Of a DNA stretch of 64,000 nucleotides, positions 48,910 through 61,249 are shown in pieces. The stretch is from Siphlonurus alternatus (Eukaryota > Arthropoda > Insecta > Ephemeroptera > Siphlonuridae), in NCBI GenBank assembly GCA_949825025.1, contig OX463784.1:22193868-22257867 (forward strand), in the 5' to 3' direction. Below the pieces are notes generated by a model. That model saw nothing but the letters and a program-made list of their open reading frames with translations. It had not been told where the DNA came from and did no database searches. A program made the position numbers and the translations under genes. How positions within the stretch are numbered: the stretch's first letter is position 1; every line of letters starts with the position of its first letter.

Positions 48910-51780
48910 ATTTTCCATTAGCACGAGAAATATTTGCACAACGTAGATCAAATATAAAAATGGTTGCCAAATGGTTTTGAACTTGTGGAATAATTTAAAG
49001 GTGAATCCCACACACAAGTATATTGACGAGCTCCTTGTAAGCGTTGTTTTATTTAAAACGATGATGGCTGGTCCTCGTGAGATAAATCTTTAAGTGTAAT
49101 TAAATTTGAGTGACGTAAATTGCTACGTACGATCTGATTGTCCGACAATTGGAATTAACTTTAATCCGGTTTGTTGAAGCCACTAGTACGTATTATAATG
49201 ATGGAAAATATATTATATTTAATGATTGTAGGATTGAAATCATAAACAAGCACGAATTTAAATATAATTACTCATTGTCAGTGGATTAATATTTCGAAAA
49301 AAAAAAGATTTCCACCTATTTTACACTTTTTACAAGTTGCACATATTTATAGTACCTCCAGTGCTACAAAAGATTTATAATTTTATTATATAATTATATT
49401 TTTGGTACTAATGTTTCACTGTATTTTATTAAAGTTTTTTCTTACCATTATTCTCCTAGTCTTGATTCCTTGACTGAATTCGATAATATCGTATACCATA
49501 CATTGCAATCGAATACATTTAATATAATCATAGAAAACAGATTTGAAATAAATAATTAATTCTTAGCTTACTTTTATATATTTATTTTAATAAGAAATTG
49601 TTCGCCAAAATGTTTATTAAAAATCATTTAAAATGTTTTTTATTCTTCGTAACGTTAGATAGTAAAACAAATTCATGACAAACTCCCTTTTGTCTTAAAA
49701 TAAAATATAGTACAAAATATTCAAAATACTATTCTATATTATAATTATACACGTAACTCTACTTTTTAAAATTATCAATATAATAAGTATTGTGTTAGTT
49801 ATTTAAAAATAATATTTTGGGTTAATCATTCATGTACCTGACTAAATTTCCTCCCTTCATAAGTCATAAAGTTAATTAATGTAATTTACATACATTTAAC
49901 ATTAATTACATTTGATTAATTACAATTTGTTCACCATCAGATTGCAGGTATGTTTTTATGACCTCTGGAGAGCAATAACATTTATGCTAATGTACAGACA
50001 GACGAACACGTGGTTTTAAATATAAAAAAGGTTTGTAAAAAAGTCGAATATTCTTGTTACTGCGATATGAGATGAAGCATGACTAAAGAAGATTTTACTT
50101 TCAATAGAGCAGAATTAATTATCATAGACTTTTCAAAGCTTGCATATTTTTATCTTTTACTATTTTCAATGACTTGAAAGTAAAAAAAAGTGCAACACTA
50201 AGCAGACTGAATTTTTTTATGTGGCCGTGTGATGATCCATTAGCTCGATATCTCACTGGCGCTACTTCAGCAGCCTTATAGAACATATGCCGCCTAGCCA
50301 CAACGAAGTAAAGAAAAAATAGCTTTCATTTCATATCATACAACAGCATGAGGTAATTTCATAGCCCGGCTTTTAGTTAGGATTTAATGTTATTAAGTTT
50401 TTTTTTGTACGTACATCAATTACTTGTAAGAATGTGAAGTATAATAAAAATTACATTTAAATGTGTAGATAAAGTATTATAAAATTTATAATACTTTTTA
50501 AGCTTTGAGTTTCGTATTTTATTATGCATAAGTCGCGGCTTCATTTAAGTAAAAATATTGTACTGTCATCTATATTCTTTTTTTATAATAGTTAAGAAAA
50601 ATGTGAATATCATTTATTAAAAAAACAGCATTTACAGTTACATTTTATTTTGATGAGAAAATGTATTTAATTTATAACTTCTTTTTAAAAAGACATCAAA
50701 ATACCAACATTAAACTAAAATATATTAACATACATCTAAAGTAGTGAAAACATATAAAAATTGTGAGCACAAGTCAACGTGGCGGGACATTAAGACGTTG
50801 TGTTACAGTTAATTCATCTACAAGGTATTTCTAAACACGGGGGCTTCTCTTCCACTCGGCTATGTTTGTTACTCGTTATTGTATAACTATGGAGCTTTGT
50901 TTAATAGTTAGGATATACTGGTGGCTGTGGAGAGAAGTACCCCTCAGGCTAATCTAGGAAGAAACCGGATTAGAGTGATTCTTATTTTGTGTAGGAAGCT
51001 GGGCTGAGCGATAAAATTTATCTCTCGTAGCTGGACCTAGAACTATACTTATGTCTATTTAAAGAAGAACTCCTAACAATATAATATGTATAATACAATG
51101 CAGAAAGCTTTAATTTAACAATTTATTAAATAAAATACCATCAGTTGCTTATTAAGTTTAAATATGGAAAAAGATGGGTACACACAGTACAATTCAATAG
51201 CAACAAAAAGCAATACTAAAGGTTAATTTAAGATTTTATGTGTTGTTATTCAATGATTATAATATAATCAATTGACCGGGAAAGTTAAACAAAATAAGGT
51301 AAAAAAAAGTACCAAATAAAATTCTTGTTTTAAATAATAGTACTTAATCAATTACAAAATTATTAAGTATTAAGAAGTAAAATTACACCCGTTAAGATAT
51401 AATTGATTGAATAGCGGATTTCAAACAAACTATAAATAATTTTGTTAAAATATTTCTGTTTTATTCCAGCAGAATAATAATTGTACAGTGCATCCATAAT
51501 ACTGTATGGAGTGTATGGTGCATGTATATGGATGAGTATCATATTATATAGAAACACCTGCTTCAGAGGGATGGATTCTTATAGTTAACCATTATATTGA
51601 TGTATGAACAGAAATTATTCATTACACATGCCCATGCAGCATATATGGTTAATTGGTCCAATATGTAGGATAATCTACTTGAAATGGTTATTATTTAGTT
51701 TAATAATCTTATAGTAAATTAAGGATAACATATAACACTTATTATACAATAGAGAACGAATCTTTTTAAATTAATAAACT
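48910..51780. other. Stretch without supported genes
   Basis: AT-rich, with GC-richer patches at 50190-50310 and 50770-51010 that show no recognisable repeat, RNA or coding region. Confidence 0.5.
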
Positions 51781-51784
51781 AATG

Positions 51785-52345
51785 CACAAAAAGAATTTTC
51801 ATCGTCATATGATTTCCCATATGGTTTGTTCACTATACAATAAAATATACTTAATTATTAAATAGAAAATGAGGTTTTTGTACAATAGTAAACCAATATA
51901 CAATTAATAATATGATATGAAAAAAATTCACAGTCTTGAGTTCCCATATGGTTGGTTCACTCTTCAAGAAAACATACTTAATATAATCGTTACAATAGAA
52001 AATGAACTCACGTACATTATAGATATTAAGGTTTATAATTATTTAATTTTCTTCGGAAACGCTCGGGTGTCCTTCGGCTTGGCTCGGTCAGTAAAATTCT
52101 TCGTTACAAACAACACACCAATGACTGAAGACGTTACAAACACGATGAAAACCAAGTTAAATATGAACCAGAGTATTATAGGTAAACCAATAGACAATAA
52201 TTATTATTATTTATAAAGAAATTTCACCATCGTGAGTTCCCATATGGCTGGTTCATTATATATGATATAAGAAAATAATTGAAATGAAAGATTACAAGAA
52301 GAAATTTCGCCGTCTCGGGTTCTCATATAGTTGGTCCATTATATA
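51785..52345. repeat. Degenerate repeats with CCATATGG motif
   Basis: The phrase TTCCCATATGGTTGGTTCAC recurs in degenerate form at 51815, 51941, 52237 and about 52320, each preceded by an AATTTCACC-like segment. The first two are 126 bp apart. The third is displaced by an intervening family I element. They look like a short decayed tandem array. Confidence 0.55.
52040..52170. mobile_element. MITE-like element, family I, copy 2 (inverted)
   Basis: The sequence from TTCGGAAACGCTCGG through AGTAAAATTCTTCGTTACAA to AAACCAAGTTAAATATGAAC is the reverse complement of the 48.2-kb copy with scattered changes. The left terminus has decayed. It lies between CCATATGG repeat units. The 99-codon frame over it is not a gene. 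Confidence 0.7.
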
Positions 52346-52349
52346 AGAA

Positions 52350-53414
52350 GCTGGCCGCAGCCTGGGGTCCAACAGAGCGTGCAAGGAGCGTCCGTCCTTT
52401 TTCTCTCCCGCCTCGAGCTAACACCAAGAAGATGCTCCAATAAAGTTTTCCAGCCATCAAAGTTTTACGTCGAAACAACAGAGCAGGATAAAAGGTACAC
52501 GCGATGACACTAAAATCTAGCTGCTTGCTACATCTTAGCTTCAGTGGCATTTCCAAATAATATAGCATTTCCTATGATATTGTAAACTTATGCAATGATT
52601 TATTCATTTACTGGATACTCATGCGATCATCTGTATTGCATATTAAAAAAGATGATCTAGAATTTAATATTTTTTAACCCTTTACAATTTGATTTATTTT
52701 CACTGTCAATATTCCCTCATTAGTACCTATATACAGAATTGTTATGTTATTTGATATACATCATACCATATATATGTGAGTAATGGGAGTATGTTTAATT
52801 AATTTTATAACATTACATTACAATTACATTAAAATAAAAATATATTTACATAAAAAATAAATCGCTTTAAAAAAATAAAACAAAAGATATTTAAATTCAC
52901 TTATATTTTTACAATTGCATGCACTTTTAATTCTAGTTTTTTATTTAGTATTTCAAAACAAACATTGTAATATATTTTGTAAATATTATAGCAAAAAAAT
53001 AAAATTATTATAATTTAAAAACTGTTGGACAGTAATAAAGTCCCTTTAACTGCCATGTACTTTTATATTCGGTATATAAGGTACATTATAAATATATAAT
53101 AATACACTACGTTGTTACATGGAATGTCGATTACAGACATGAATAACGCAAGTGTCATGATTGATCACCGATACATTTTTTATAAAGAATTAAATTATCG
53201 GCTTTTTATCAGAAACCAACAACACTTATTGATCTTCAGAGGATATGGCGTGGAATTCTGGACGAAAACGTACTTTGCATCAGAAACATAAGTGTACAGT
53301 TTGATAATTTGAATTTTTTTACGTAAACGAATCAAAGATACGTCCAAATTTTATCTTCAATGTATTGCATGGTCACTTTCTATTTTAGTAGATTTCTGAT
53401 ATATTTAATTTTAT

Positions 53415-53445
<31 letters not shown>

Positions 53446-54725
53446 ATTCTCCATTTACTCGATACATGTGACCTTTGAATAATGTAATTGCCTCCTCCTT
53501 TCTTTTATCCTTGCACTTTAGTCTCCTTATTCCTTTCATCCTAAGGGTTGTCGGGCACCCTAAGTACACTATAGGGCGTATTGGCTCTGCCCTTTCCTGA
53601 CCCCCCTCCCTATGTGTAAATTTTTAAAATGTACCAATGTATTTTGTAGCTTGAGCATATGTTTTGAAATATAAAGGAAAATCAATAGAATTCTTTGCAA
53701 AGGTTCTTGCACAACCCAGCAATTTATCAAGACTATAAATAAAATTACACGAGCTATATAATTTGCAGTAACCTTTATAAATAATTATGCTCTACATACA
53801 ACTGAAATTTGATATTTAAATGCCATTTTTAACGTTGAGAGATAGGAAAAGCAGCTGTTGGAACATATAGTAATAATCAGAACATAATTTTATTAAATGA
53901 ACCTTATATTCCCTGTACAGAAGGGTCATCTGATTATCTGCAATTGTGCATTTACGAACAGACCTCATTTTATATTTTACTTTGGTCTCATACTTTGACA
54001 AAATTCGCACCTATTATAAAATCAATAGTTCTATCAAACGCTTAACTCCAAAGTTTATGGTCAATAAAGCTAATTTTTGTGTGGTAAGTGGTATAAAATA
54101 AGCCTTTATATATTCCAAAGAGATAATTATAGACTTGTCAGGTATATGACGATAAAATAGAGAGCTCAGAGGTTAATTAAGAGATGAAATTTGTCTAATG
54201 GAAGGGGTCAAGAGTTCTTCCCCTAAATACTTCCTCAATCATTTAAAGTGCCTTGCCACTTTAGTCTCTTCAATTTAAATATTCCTTTACCTTCATACAA
54301 TTTTCCAGCGAGCTTATATTAAAATACAAGCTCTTTGAATGCTACTATACTGACTATAAAACCATACTTTTAATTTTAATTTTAAAAATAATTTATATTA
54401 CGCAGCATTTTTTTTACACTTTATGTTCCCAATATCATACATTTTTTATTTATTATTAATTTTTACATATTTTTTGAAATTTGTGTCAACGCTTTTCAAT
54501 ATTTGAACAAAAATCAATTTTTATTTCAAATTTAAATTTTTAATATTATATTGTACAATTTTATTTATAAAACAGTTAATTTAGTAAATTAAGTTTAATT
54601 AATTATGCATTTATCATCAAATTAGTTTGATTATTGTAATTTTTAACTATTTAAATAATATAAAAGTAAAATAAAAGCTATATATTGCTGCACAATATTT
54701 ATTATTTATAAACAAACGTAATTTC
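52350..54725. other. Stretch without confirmed genes
   Basis: A GC-richer patch at 52350-52560 gives an 81-codon minus-strand frame with no recognisable family. The block at 53500-53690 (with CCTAAGGGTTGTCGGGCACC and a GAAATATAAAGG end) has the look of a decayed retroposon 3' region, but I cannot confirm it. Confidence 0.4.
53414..53440. repeat. (AT)n microsatellite
   Basis: A 27-bp TA dinucleotide run. Confidence 0.9.
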
Positions 54726-54730
54726 AAAGT

Positions 54731-54901
54731 ATGGTCAGTGAACTGTATTACAGCAAACACAGCATGCGGTACATCTCCCTGTCAGTTACTGCGCGCTTGG
54801 CCAGGTATAATAGATGTTACCTGAGAGGCAAGGACACAACAAGAATGGATGCTACGATTGTAATTAGTTCAGCTCCAGTCACATCAGCTGCACTTTATTA
54901 A
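54731..54901 (+). CDS. Possible small ORF, 56 codons, hypothetical
   Basis: An ATG-to-TAA frame encodes 56 residues of mixed composition (starting MVSELYYSKHSMRYISLSVT and ending in an Ala/Ser-rich tail, ISSAPVTSAALY). The stretch is visibly GC-richer than its flanks and does not coincide with any inverted repeat. There is no signal peptide or recognisable domain, and I do not know a family. A GTATAA sequence after CTTGGCCAG could instead be a splice donor, so a short exon is an alternative. It may also be chance or part of an undetected repeat. Confidence 0.22.
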   Translation: MVSELYYSKHSMRYISLSVTARLARYNRCYLRGKDTTRMDATIVISSAPVTSAALY

Positions 54902-54904
54902 AAC

Positions 54905-55670
54905 GAGAACAAAAAATAGCGAGAGAAAAATAATCTTTGTTTACAAGAAGCAAGGCAGGTGTGAGATGACTAATTCGTTTCATTGTTCTCAGAGAATTGC
55001 AATAATTGAAAAGAAGCCCAATTATGGACTTGCATTTTTTTATCAAGATCTCAAGTGCTTTTATATTTACTATAAGAAAACTCGTGTGTAATTATATTTT
55101 TTTAATGCAGGATGTACATATATTACTTTTTTATGGTTGCAAAAATATTAGTTACTGGATACCTTCCGTTTCCTTAGTTCCCTTAGTAGTTAATGGAAAA
55201 ATATTATCATGCAATAATTAAAGGGCAAAAGTACTGGGGAACCACATAAATACAGAATATTGAGTGTCAATCTGAAGTAAATAAAATATAATTGTAATAT
55301 GAATTGAAATGAAAGAATTTGAATTAATAAATTAATATGTGCACGAACAAAATTTCTTAATACAAAATTATTGACTTTAGGAGACTTTTTGCTATTTTAT
55401 ACGCTTCAAAAAAGTGGCATAAAATATTTTATAATTAATTTCATACCAGGTAACATCAACATAATATTAAATTTATTAAACCAATATAATTTCTCACGTG
55501 TATTTCATTAACAATAACAAATTTAAAAGGATTAGATAACAATGAACTAGAATGATGGACAGTTTATAAATTTATAATAACTTCAATGTATAAAATTCTT
55601 TACAAATTCCCTATGTTGTTGTTCCTCCTTACATACTTGATGTAAATGAGTGATATGAAATTAATGAGAG
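54905..55670. other. AT-rich stretch, nothing identified
   Basis: No repeat or gene is supported. A 71-codon hydrophobic frame at 55006-55221 is unrecognised. Confidence 0.5.
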
Positions 55671-55679
55671 TAAACATTA

Positions 55680-55745
55680 CTTGAAGGAGTCCTTCAGGGC
55701 TTCATTATTGTGCCCTTATTATTATTTATAACCTCTCTTGTATAT
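55680..55745 (+). pseudogene. Possible non-LTR reverse transcriptase fossil
   Basis: In one plus-strand frame the DNA translates LEGVLQGFIIVPLLLFITSL, which resembles the conserved non-LTR reverse transcriptase block GVPQGS-x-LGPLLF-x(2-3)-YINDL. A stop codon lies three codons upstream of the segment and no other domain block was found. If real, it is a small decayed fragment of a LINE. A chance match is possible because the motif is short. Confidence 0.35.
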
Positions 55746-55749
55746 TTGA

Positions 55750-56625
55750 GCGAAGGATTGTGTTACATGGAGTGTATTCATTATATTATAATAGTTTCAT
55801 TTGTAATCAATATTTTAAAGGAAATTTAATATTATTTTGATATAATTTAATAATGAAAATTGATATTTCTCAGAATTTGAAATATTTCAATGTAGTGAAA
55901 TTGTTCCAAAATGTAAAGTTGTATGTGGTTTAATATAAGTATACGAATATTTCCATATTTCATGGAAAGTGCTTTGTTCTCTTTGCTACAGTATATATCT
56001 ATTACTGACATGTATAATAATGTTGACATATAATGTAAATAAAGATATGGAATATATAATAGAATTTTATTGTAATAATGTCAGTTAATATTGAAATTTT
56101 AGTTTATATATTATGACAAAGGCATTACGTATACAAAGTTATAAAAAAGTGTTTCATTTTCATATTGTTTTTTTAACATTTTTATTTTTACCAGTTTTAC
56201 ATGTTAAAATTCAATTTATTTATCTAAAAGTAACATAAGTTTTCATATATATAATGCTTTACCTTAAACTTTCATGACATAAATTATGACTATAAAATTT
56301 CATATATGATCAGTAAACGTTATATTTTTTTTTAAACTTTTTTCACTGTAGCAAAATTGTATAAGTAAAGCCATTAGGTTATGATATGTTGTTAAAGTTT
56401 TGTAATATTAAGTTGTTATTTAAACATTGAGTTTTAGAAGCACGCGTGTACGATAAAACACACTGTATATAGTGCACCGAGTGCTGTTCACGGCTCTAGG
56501 GGTGGTTGTGTTCCTCCAGATCGATATGTATACAGTCTAAAGCCATGTGCCATAGCTGAAATACAAATTTACTTGTATGTGGTTTATGTAAATTAGTACA
56601 GTATAGAGCAATATTATTGTCTTGT
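55750..56625. other. AT-rich stretch, nothing identified
   Basis: AT-rich DNA with no supported gene, RNA or repeat. Confidence 0.5.
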
Positions 56626-56631
56626 GGTATC

Positions 56632-57002
56632 TTAAGGTTAAGATAACGCCACCAATGTTAAAAAAAAAAATCCCTCACACAAAAATTCTGAAAAAAATTT
56701 AAAATGTTCTCCTCTACACCCCCTATTAGTAGCTAAAATATCAGGTATACAAATAAATACGATCTAGTTTTTGAGTTATGAATTTTTAAAGTTGACTAAT
56801 TCAACATGGGAGTTTCATTTCTCCATGTTAAAGTAGTCAACTTTAAAAATTCATAACTCAAAAACTAGAACGTATTTGTACTATTTGTATACCTGATATT
56901 TTAGCTACCGATAGGGGGTGTAGAGGAGAACATTTTAAATTTTTTTCAGGATTTTTGTGTGAGGGATTTTTTTCAACATTGGTGGCGTTATCTTACCCTT
57001 AA
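56632..57002. mobile_element. TTAA-flanked 371-bp palindrome
   Basis: TTAA lies at both ends. The termini are GGTTAAGATAACGCCACCAA and, at the right (reverse complement), GGGTAAGATAACGCCACCAA. The arms continue through TTTAAAATGTTCTCCTCTAC, CCCCCTAT and CAAAAACTAG to a small loop near 56810. The TTTAAAATGTTCTCC section is shared with the 9.7-kb element, so the two are relatives. There is no coding capacity. Confidence 0.88.
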
Positions 57003-57054
57003 TTGCTTATAATTATTATTATTCTTAATTATTATTACTATTATTATTTTAGAT

Positions 57055-58300
57055 ATTTTATATGCAGTGGAATCTTGTACAGCCATAATAATATATAAAA
57101 TATATGAATTTTAATTAATTTGGTTTAAATATTTCTCTATTAATAACCTTCTTAATTGTTGAAATTTTGACACTAAAATTCAGTAAAAATTATTTCTTTT
57201 CTGAATTATTTTAGAATCTTATTCCTTTACAGCATTATTTAATTTTACATTATTCATTTAAAAGATTTCATTGCCGGAATGTATGCCTTAACTGGCCGAT
57301 AATTACAATATCTGTAATTTAAGTTATAATCTTAATTATATTTAAAAGGAAACTTGTAATAAAATTATTTTTAATGTTGTGTTAATATGGTGGATTTTTT
57401 TTTAATGTATGTGTGTTAAATTTAATAAAAAATAAATAAAAATGTCCCATTTTTATTTTTTACACTATATTATCAACGTAACTAATACTTTTTTTCATGT
57501 AAAATTCTGCAGTTTAGTTTGTAGCTATGACATTTTGTCCCACCCTTTCATTTTCTTGTCCATATTAAATTTCTGTAAGAGGCTTCCCCTCGAGCACACC
57601 TATACAGGTTTATCATGTGGTGTCTTAATCTCTTAATTGATTAAAATGTTAAAATAATTCATTAATTATTATGTTTAAAACTTTTTAATATGCAATGAAA
57701 TCTTGTAATGTAATCATAATATTATAATATAAAATGAATATTTCTTATTTCTCTTGAAATTTTTGCACTAAACTTCAGTTATAATTAAGTATAAAAATAT
57801 ATTTTTTCATTAGATGCTCTTTTGACAAGTCTTATATACATATATGCAAATATATATAGACTCCCAATTTCTCTCAGCATGTTATTCCTTCATGCTATGC
57901 AGCATTGTTTCATTTTACATAATTTATTTAAAAGTCCCAGATCTAATTACAATTTACATTATTACATTTTGTAACTTAAATTATTATTTTAATTTTATTT
58001 ATGAAGAAACTTTTAAAGATTATGTATATTGTTACTATAAAATATAATTGACAAATTTAATTGTTGTATTACAACTTAAATTAAAAAAATATACATATGG
58101 ATATACTTTTTTTTTTACTTTTAAACTATATTGCCAACGTAACTAATACTTTTTTTCATTTTAAAATTCTGCAGTTTAGTTTGTAGGTGTGACATTTTGT
58201 TCCACCCTTTCCTTTTCTTGTCCATATTAAATTTCTGTAAGAGGCTTCCCCACACAGACTTTGTGAGCTACCCCCTGCAGGTTTATTGGCAGAGCGGGCG
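57055..58300. repeat. Diverged tandem duplication, unit about 665 bp
   Basis: Two successive blocks match in order: ATGCAGTGGAATCTTGTA / ATGCAATGAAATCTTGTA, AGCATTATTTAATTTTACAT / AGCATTGTTTCATTTTACAT, and a better conserved stretch from GTAACTAATACTTTTTTTCA through TCTGCAGTTTAGTTTGTAG to TCTGTAAGAGGCTTCCCC. The offset is 661-670 bp. No open frame is shared, so the unit is probably non-coding. Confidence 0.7.
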
Positions 58301-58309
58301 TCTACGAGA

Positions 58310-61220
58310 AGGGAATCTCTAGGGGTTGCAACCACACCTTTCTCACCCCCAACCCTCGACAAATGTGAATAATAAACATAAATAAATGACTCCAATTTGA
58401 TCGTATGCCCTACCGTACGAGAGGAGAATATAAGCTTCTATAAAACTATATGATACTGCAGATAGAGTTTTTTTTTTTTTTTTCTTTTTTATAATTGAAA
58501 CCTTGACGTTAATTTTTATCACCTCCCCTGGCTAGCTCTATATATAACCTCTATAAATAACTACTGTACATGTAGCAAACCACAATTTATTTCATTATTC
58601 TTTTTATTTTGTATTCAAAAGAGTAATTTTTTATTCTATTTTTTTTATATGCATGTTAAAATGAACATTCAGATTTTTTCCTACTAATATTTTCAACAGA
58701 ATTATATATGACAGCTGTGTTCTTTTTTCTGACATTCAAATAAAAATCCTACATTTTTATATAAATATATAACAAAACTACCTTTATTACAAATTTAAAG
58801 GTGTATGTTTTTTTATATACATGAATGTTTTATAGGAGTTTTTATTAAAATTTGTAACATATATTTTTTGAAAGGTGATACCATTTTAAATGTACGTTAA
58901 ACATACAGTATATTTGATTACTTTTTTTATAAAACAAGAAATAAAATATACTAGCATTATATTATTATGCCATGATAACAAATCAGTTATGTTTTTTTTA
59001 TAATTTATAGCAATATAGATATCGTTTGCTGCATGATTTCAGTAAAATTGCAATTTTCAATGTGCATGTATATTATATATATGAATTGCCACAACTTGCC
59101 ACAAGTGTCATATTGTCATAACGCAAAATATGACAATTTTAATTTCTGAAAAAGTGATTTTTTTTTATCTGTGTTATTATTTGTCTTGTCTTTATATCTA
59201 TTATAGCTGTCTCAATTTTATAATGTCTTAAAATATTATTCAATTTATTGTTATATGACTTTAAACACTCAGAATTTCTATTGGGTGGTCTTATGTTTTT
59301 GTTTCTTTGTATCCCTAAATTCTTTCATTTTTAGAATATCACTTTAAAAAAATATCACAAATAACAGAAGAGTATTTCTGTGTCCAAAAATGCACGCTGG
59401 ACCACCGGCAAAGTTCATTTATAAAGACGTTTTGTTTATTTTAGTGCATCTCAGCTTGTACATACAACTTTTTTCTTATACAGTAGTTCTATAGACACAA
59501 AAGAGAGAGACTCTTTAGTAGCCCCCACAGATCTTTTATCCTATAGTACAATCTTACTCAATAAAAGTGAAACCAACGAGCGTCCATAAACAACAAAGTT
59601 TAACGAGTTTACTTGTACACCGGCAAGATCTCTGGTTCAACATTACAAGTAAAGGATATAATTCAAGCATCACTCCATTACCCCCCCCCCCCCGCTTTTA
59701 TATTGTTTTAAACGAAGTCTATTATAAAGACTACTTACTTAAAAACACTGGAACAATCTATTTTTAAACTGCATGAATGAAGAAAAAAAATATATATTGA
59801 GTTTCTTCTACACAAAAGTTTCCAAGTGGGGTACAAATAATAATTAATAAAAATTCTTTACATACAAAAAACTGGTCAAACAACGCATAGTTGTGTCTTT
59901 TCTTTTTTTTTTTTCAAGTTTGTATTGCAATAGTGTTTTATAAAATGGCTAATTTTAACTATAATAAAATAAGGTAATCTGAAAAAAAATGAAAGACAGT
60001 ATTTCTACAAATTCCATAAAATAATTAATTTTGCTGTGCTAAGTATGACTCACTTTATAAATAATGTATGTACTCTATAATGTTCATGCATGAGTGACCT
60101 ATGATTATAATTATGTATATTATAATAATTAATGCTGTGAGTCACACGGTAATTATAATATATCATATTTTCAATTGCATTTAAAAAGAGCATGGTGGTT
60201 CCTTAATACGATATAATTTTCATTGTAATAATAGCATGTATACATATAATTATAGTTCTGCACATTTTTATAATTTTTTAATGTGCAAGGAAAAAGTGCT
60301 CAAAATTCACAAAATTATCTAGATATCTTTCTGTGAATCATTTAACTTATATTTTAATTTAGGCCAGTAAAGCATGCAAAATTATAGGAATAAAATTTTG
60401 ATACTTAAAATTATACTAAGAGAATTTTAATGTTTTAACGTATGTAATAATAACTCTAAAAATAATTCACATTCATGATTCATATGTATAATCATTGTAC
60501 ATTAAAATGTCAAAATATTATAACAAATGAATGTATATTATAAGTAAAGGTGACTATTAAAATAATTAAATAGATATAAACATTTTACTTTCATTTATAT
60601 ACCTGAATTGTTGAAAAGTATAATATATTATTATGATCATGTAGTAGGTTAGTATTATAAAAATAAATTTTGGTGTTTCCCTTTCAATGATCACTCACAT
60701 TTATTATCAAGTTTGAACAATAGTATCGTTGCTCGCGGATGAAAAAACGATTTATTATACACAGCAATGGCCTATATTTATCTTAGCAGGTACATAAGAC
60801 AGGAGAAGGGAAAAAAAATAGTAAAGTTTGGTTAATGTATAGCGTCTACTACAATTATCATACTTGTGTTAAAAAAGGTTGATAATGCCGCAGGACATTC
60901 AAGTTTCTCTCTCTCTCTCTCGCTAGTCTATAATCAAAGCCAGTGGCAAGTTTTAATGTAATTCCTTACAACGTAGAAACACAGAAAAATATATAAATAA
61001 TAAACTATATATAGAAGGCAAGATAAAGTTGTAATTACACATAATTATTCAATTAAATATTTATTATTTTTTTTTACTTTAAAATATTTTTAAAATCGCA
61101 TTAGCAACCATAAGACGATGTTCATTAGAAAGAAATATTATGTATATAAAATAACTTAAATAAATATATTTATCGAGAAGACTCCAACGTACCTTTTCCT
61201 GACTTACTGAGACTGTAATG
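58310..61220. other. AT-rich stretch without supported genes
   Basis: It includes a T-tract near 58469-58483, a C-tract near 59682-59693, a 19-bp CT run at 60906 and low-complexity AT DNA. A 79-codon minus-strand frame at 58156-58395 overlaps the duplication and is not credible. Confidence 0.5.
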
Positions 61221-61223
61221 ATT

Positions 61224-61248
61224 CAGGGTATGTACTGTACATACCCTG
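61224..61248. repeat. Perfect 25-bp palindrome
   Basis: CAGGGTATGTAC is followed by one T and its exact inverse. It is short, but perfect over 12-bp arms in a featureless region. Confidence 0.7.
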
Positions 61249-61249
61249 A

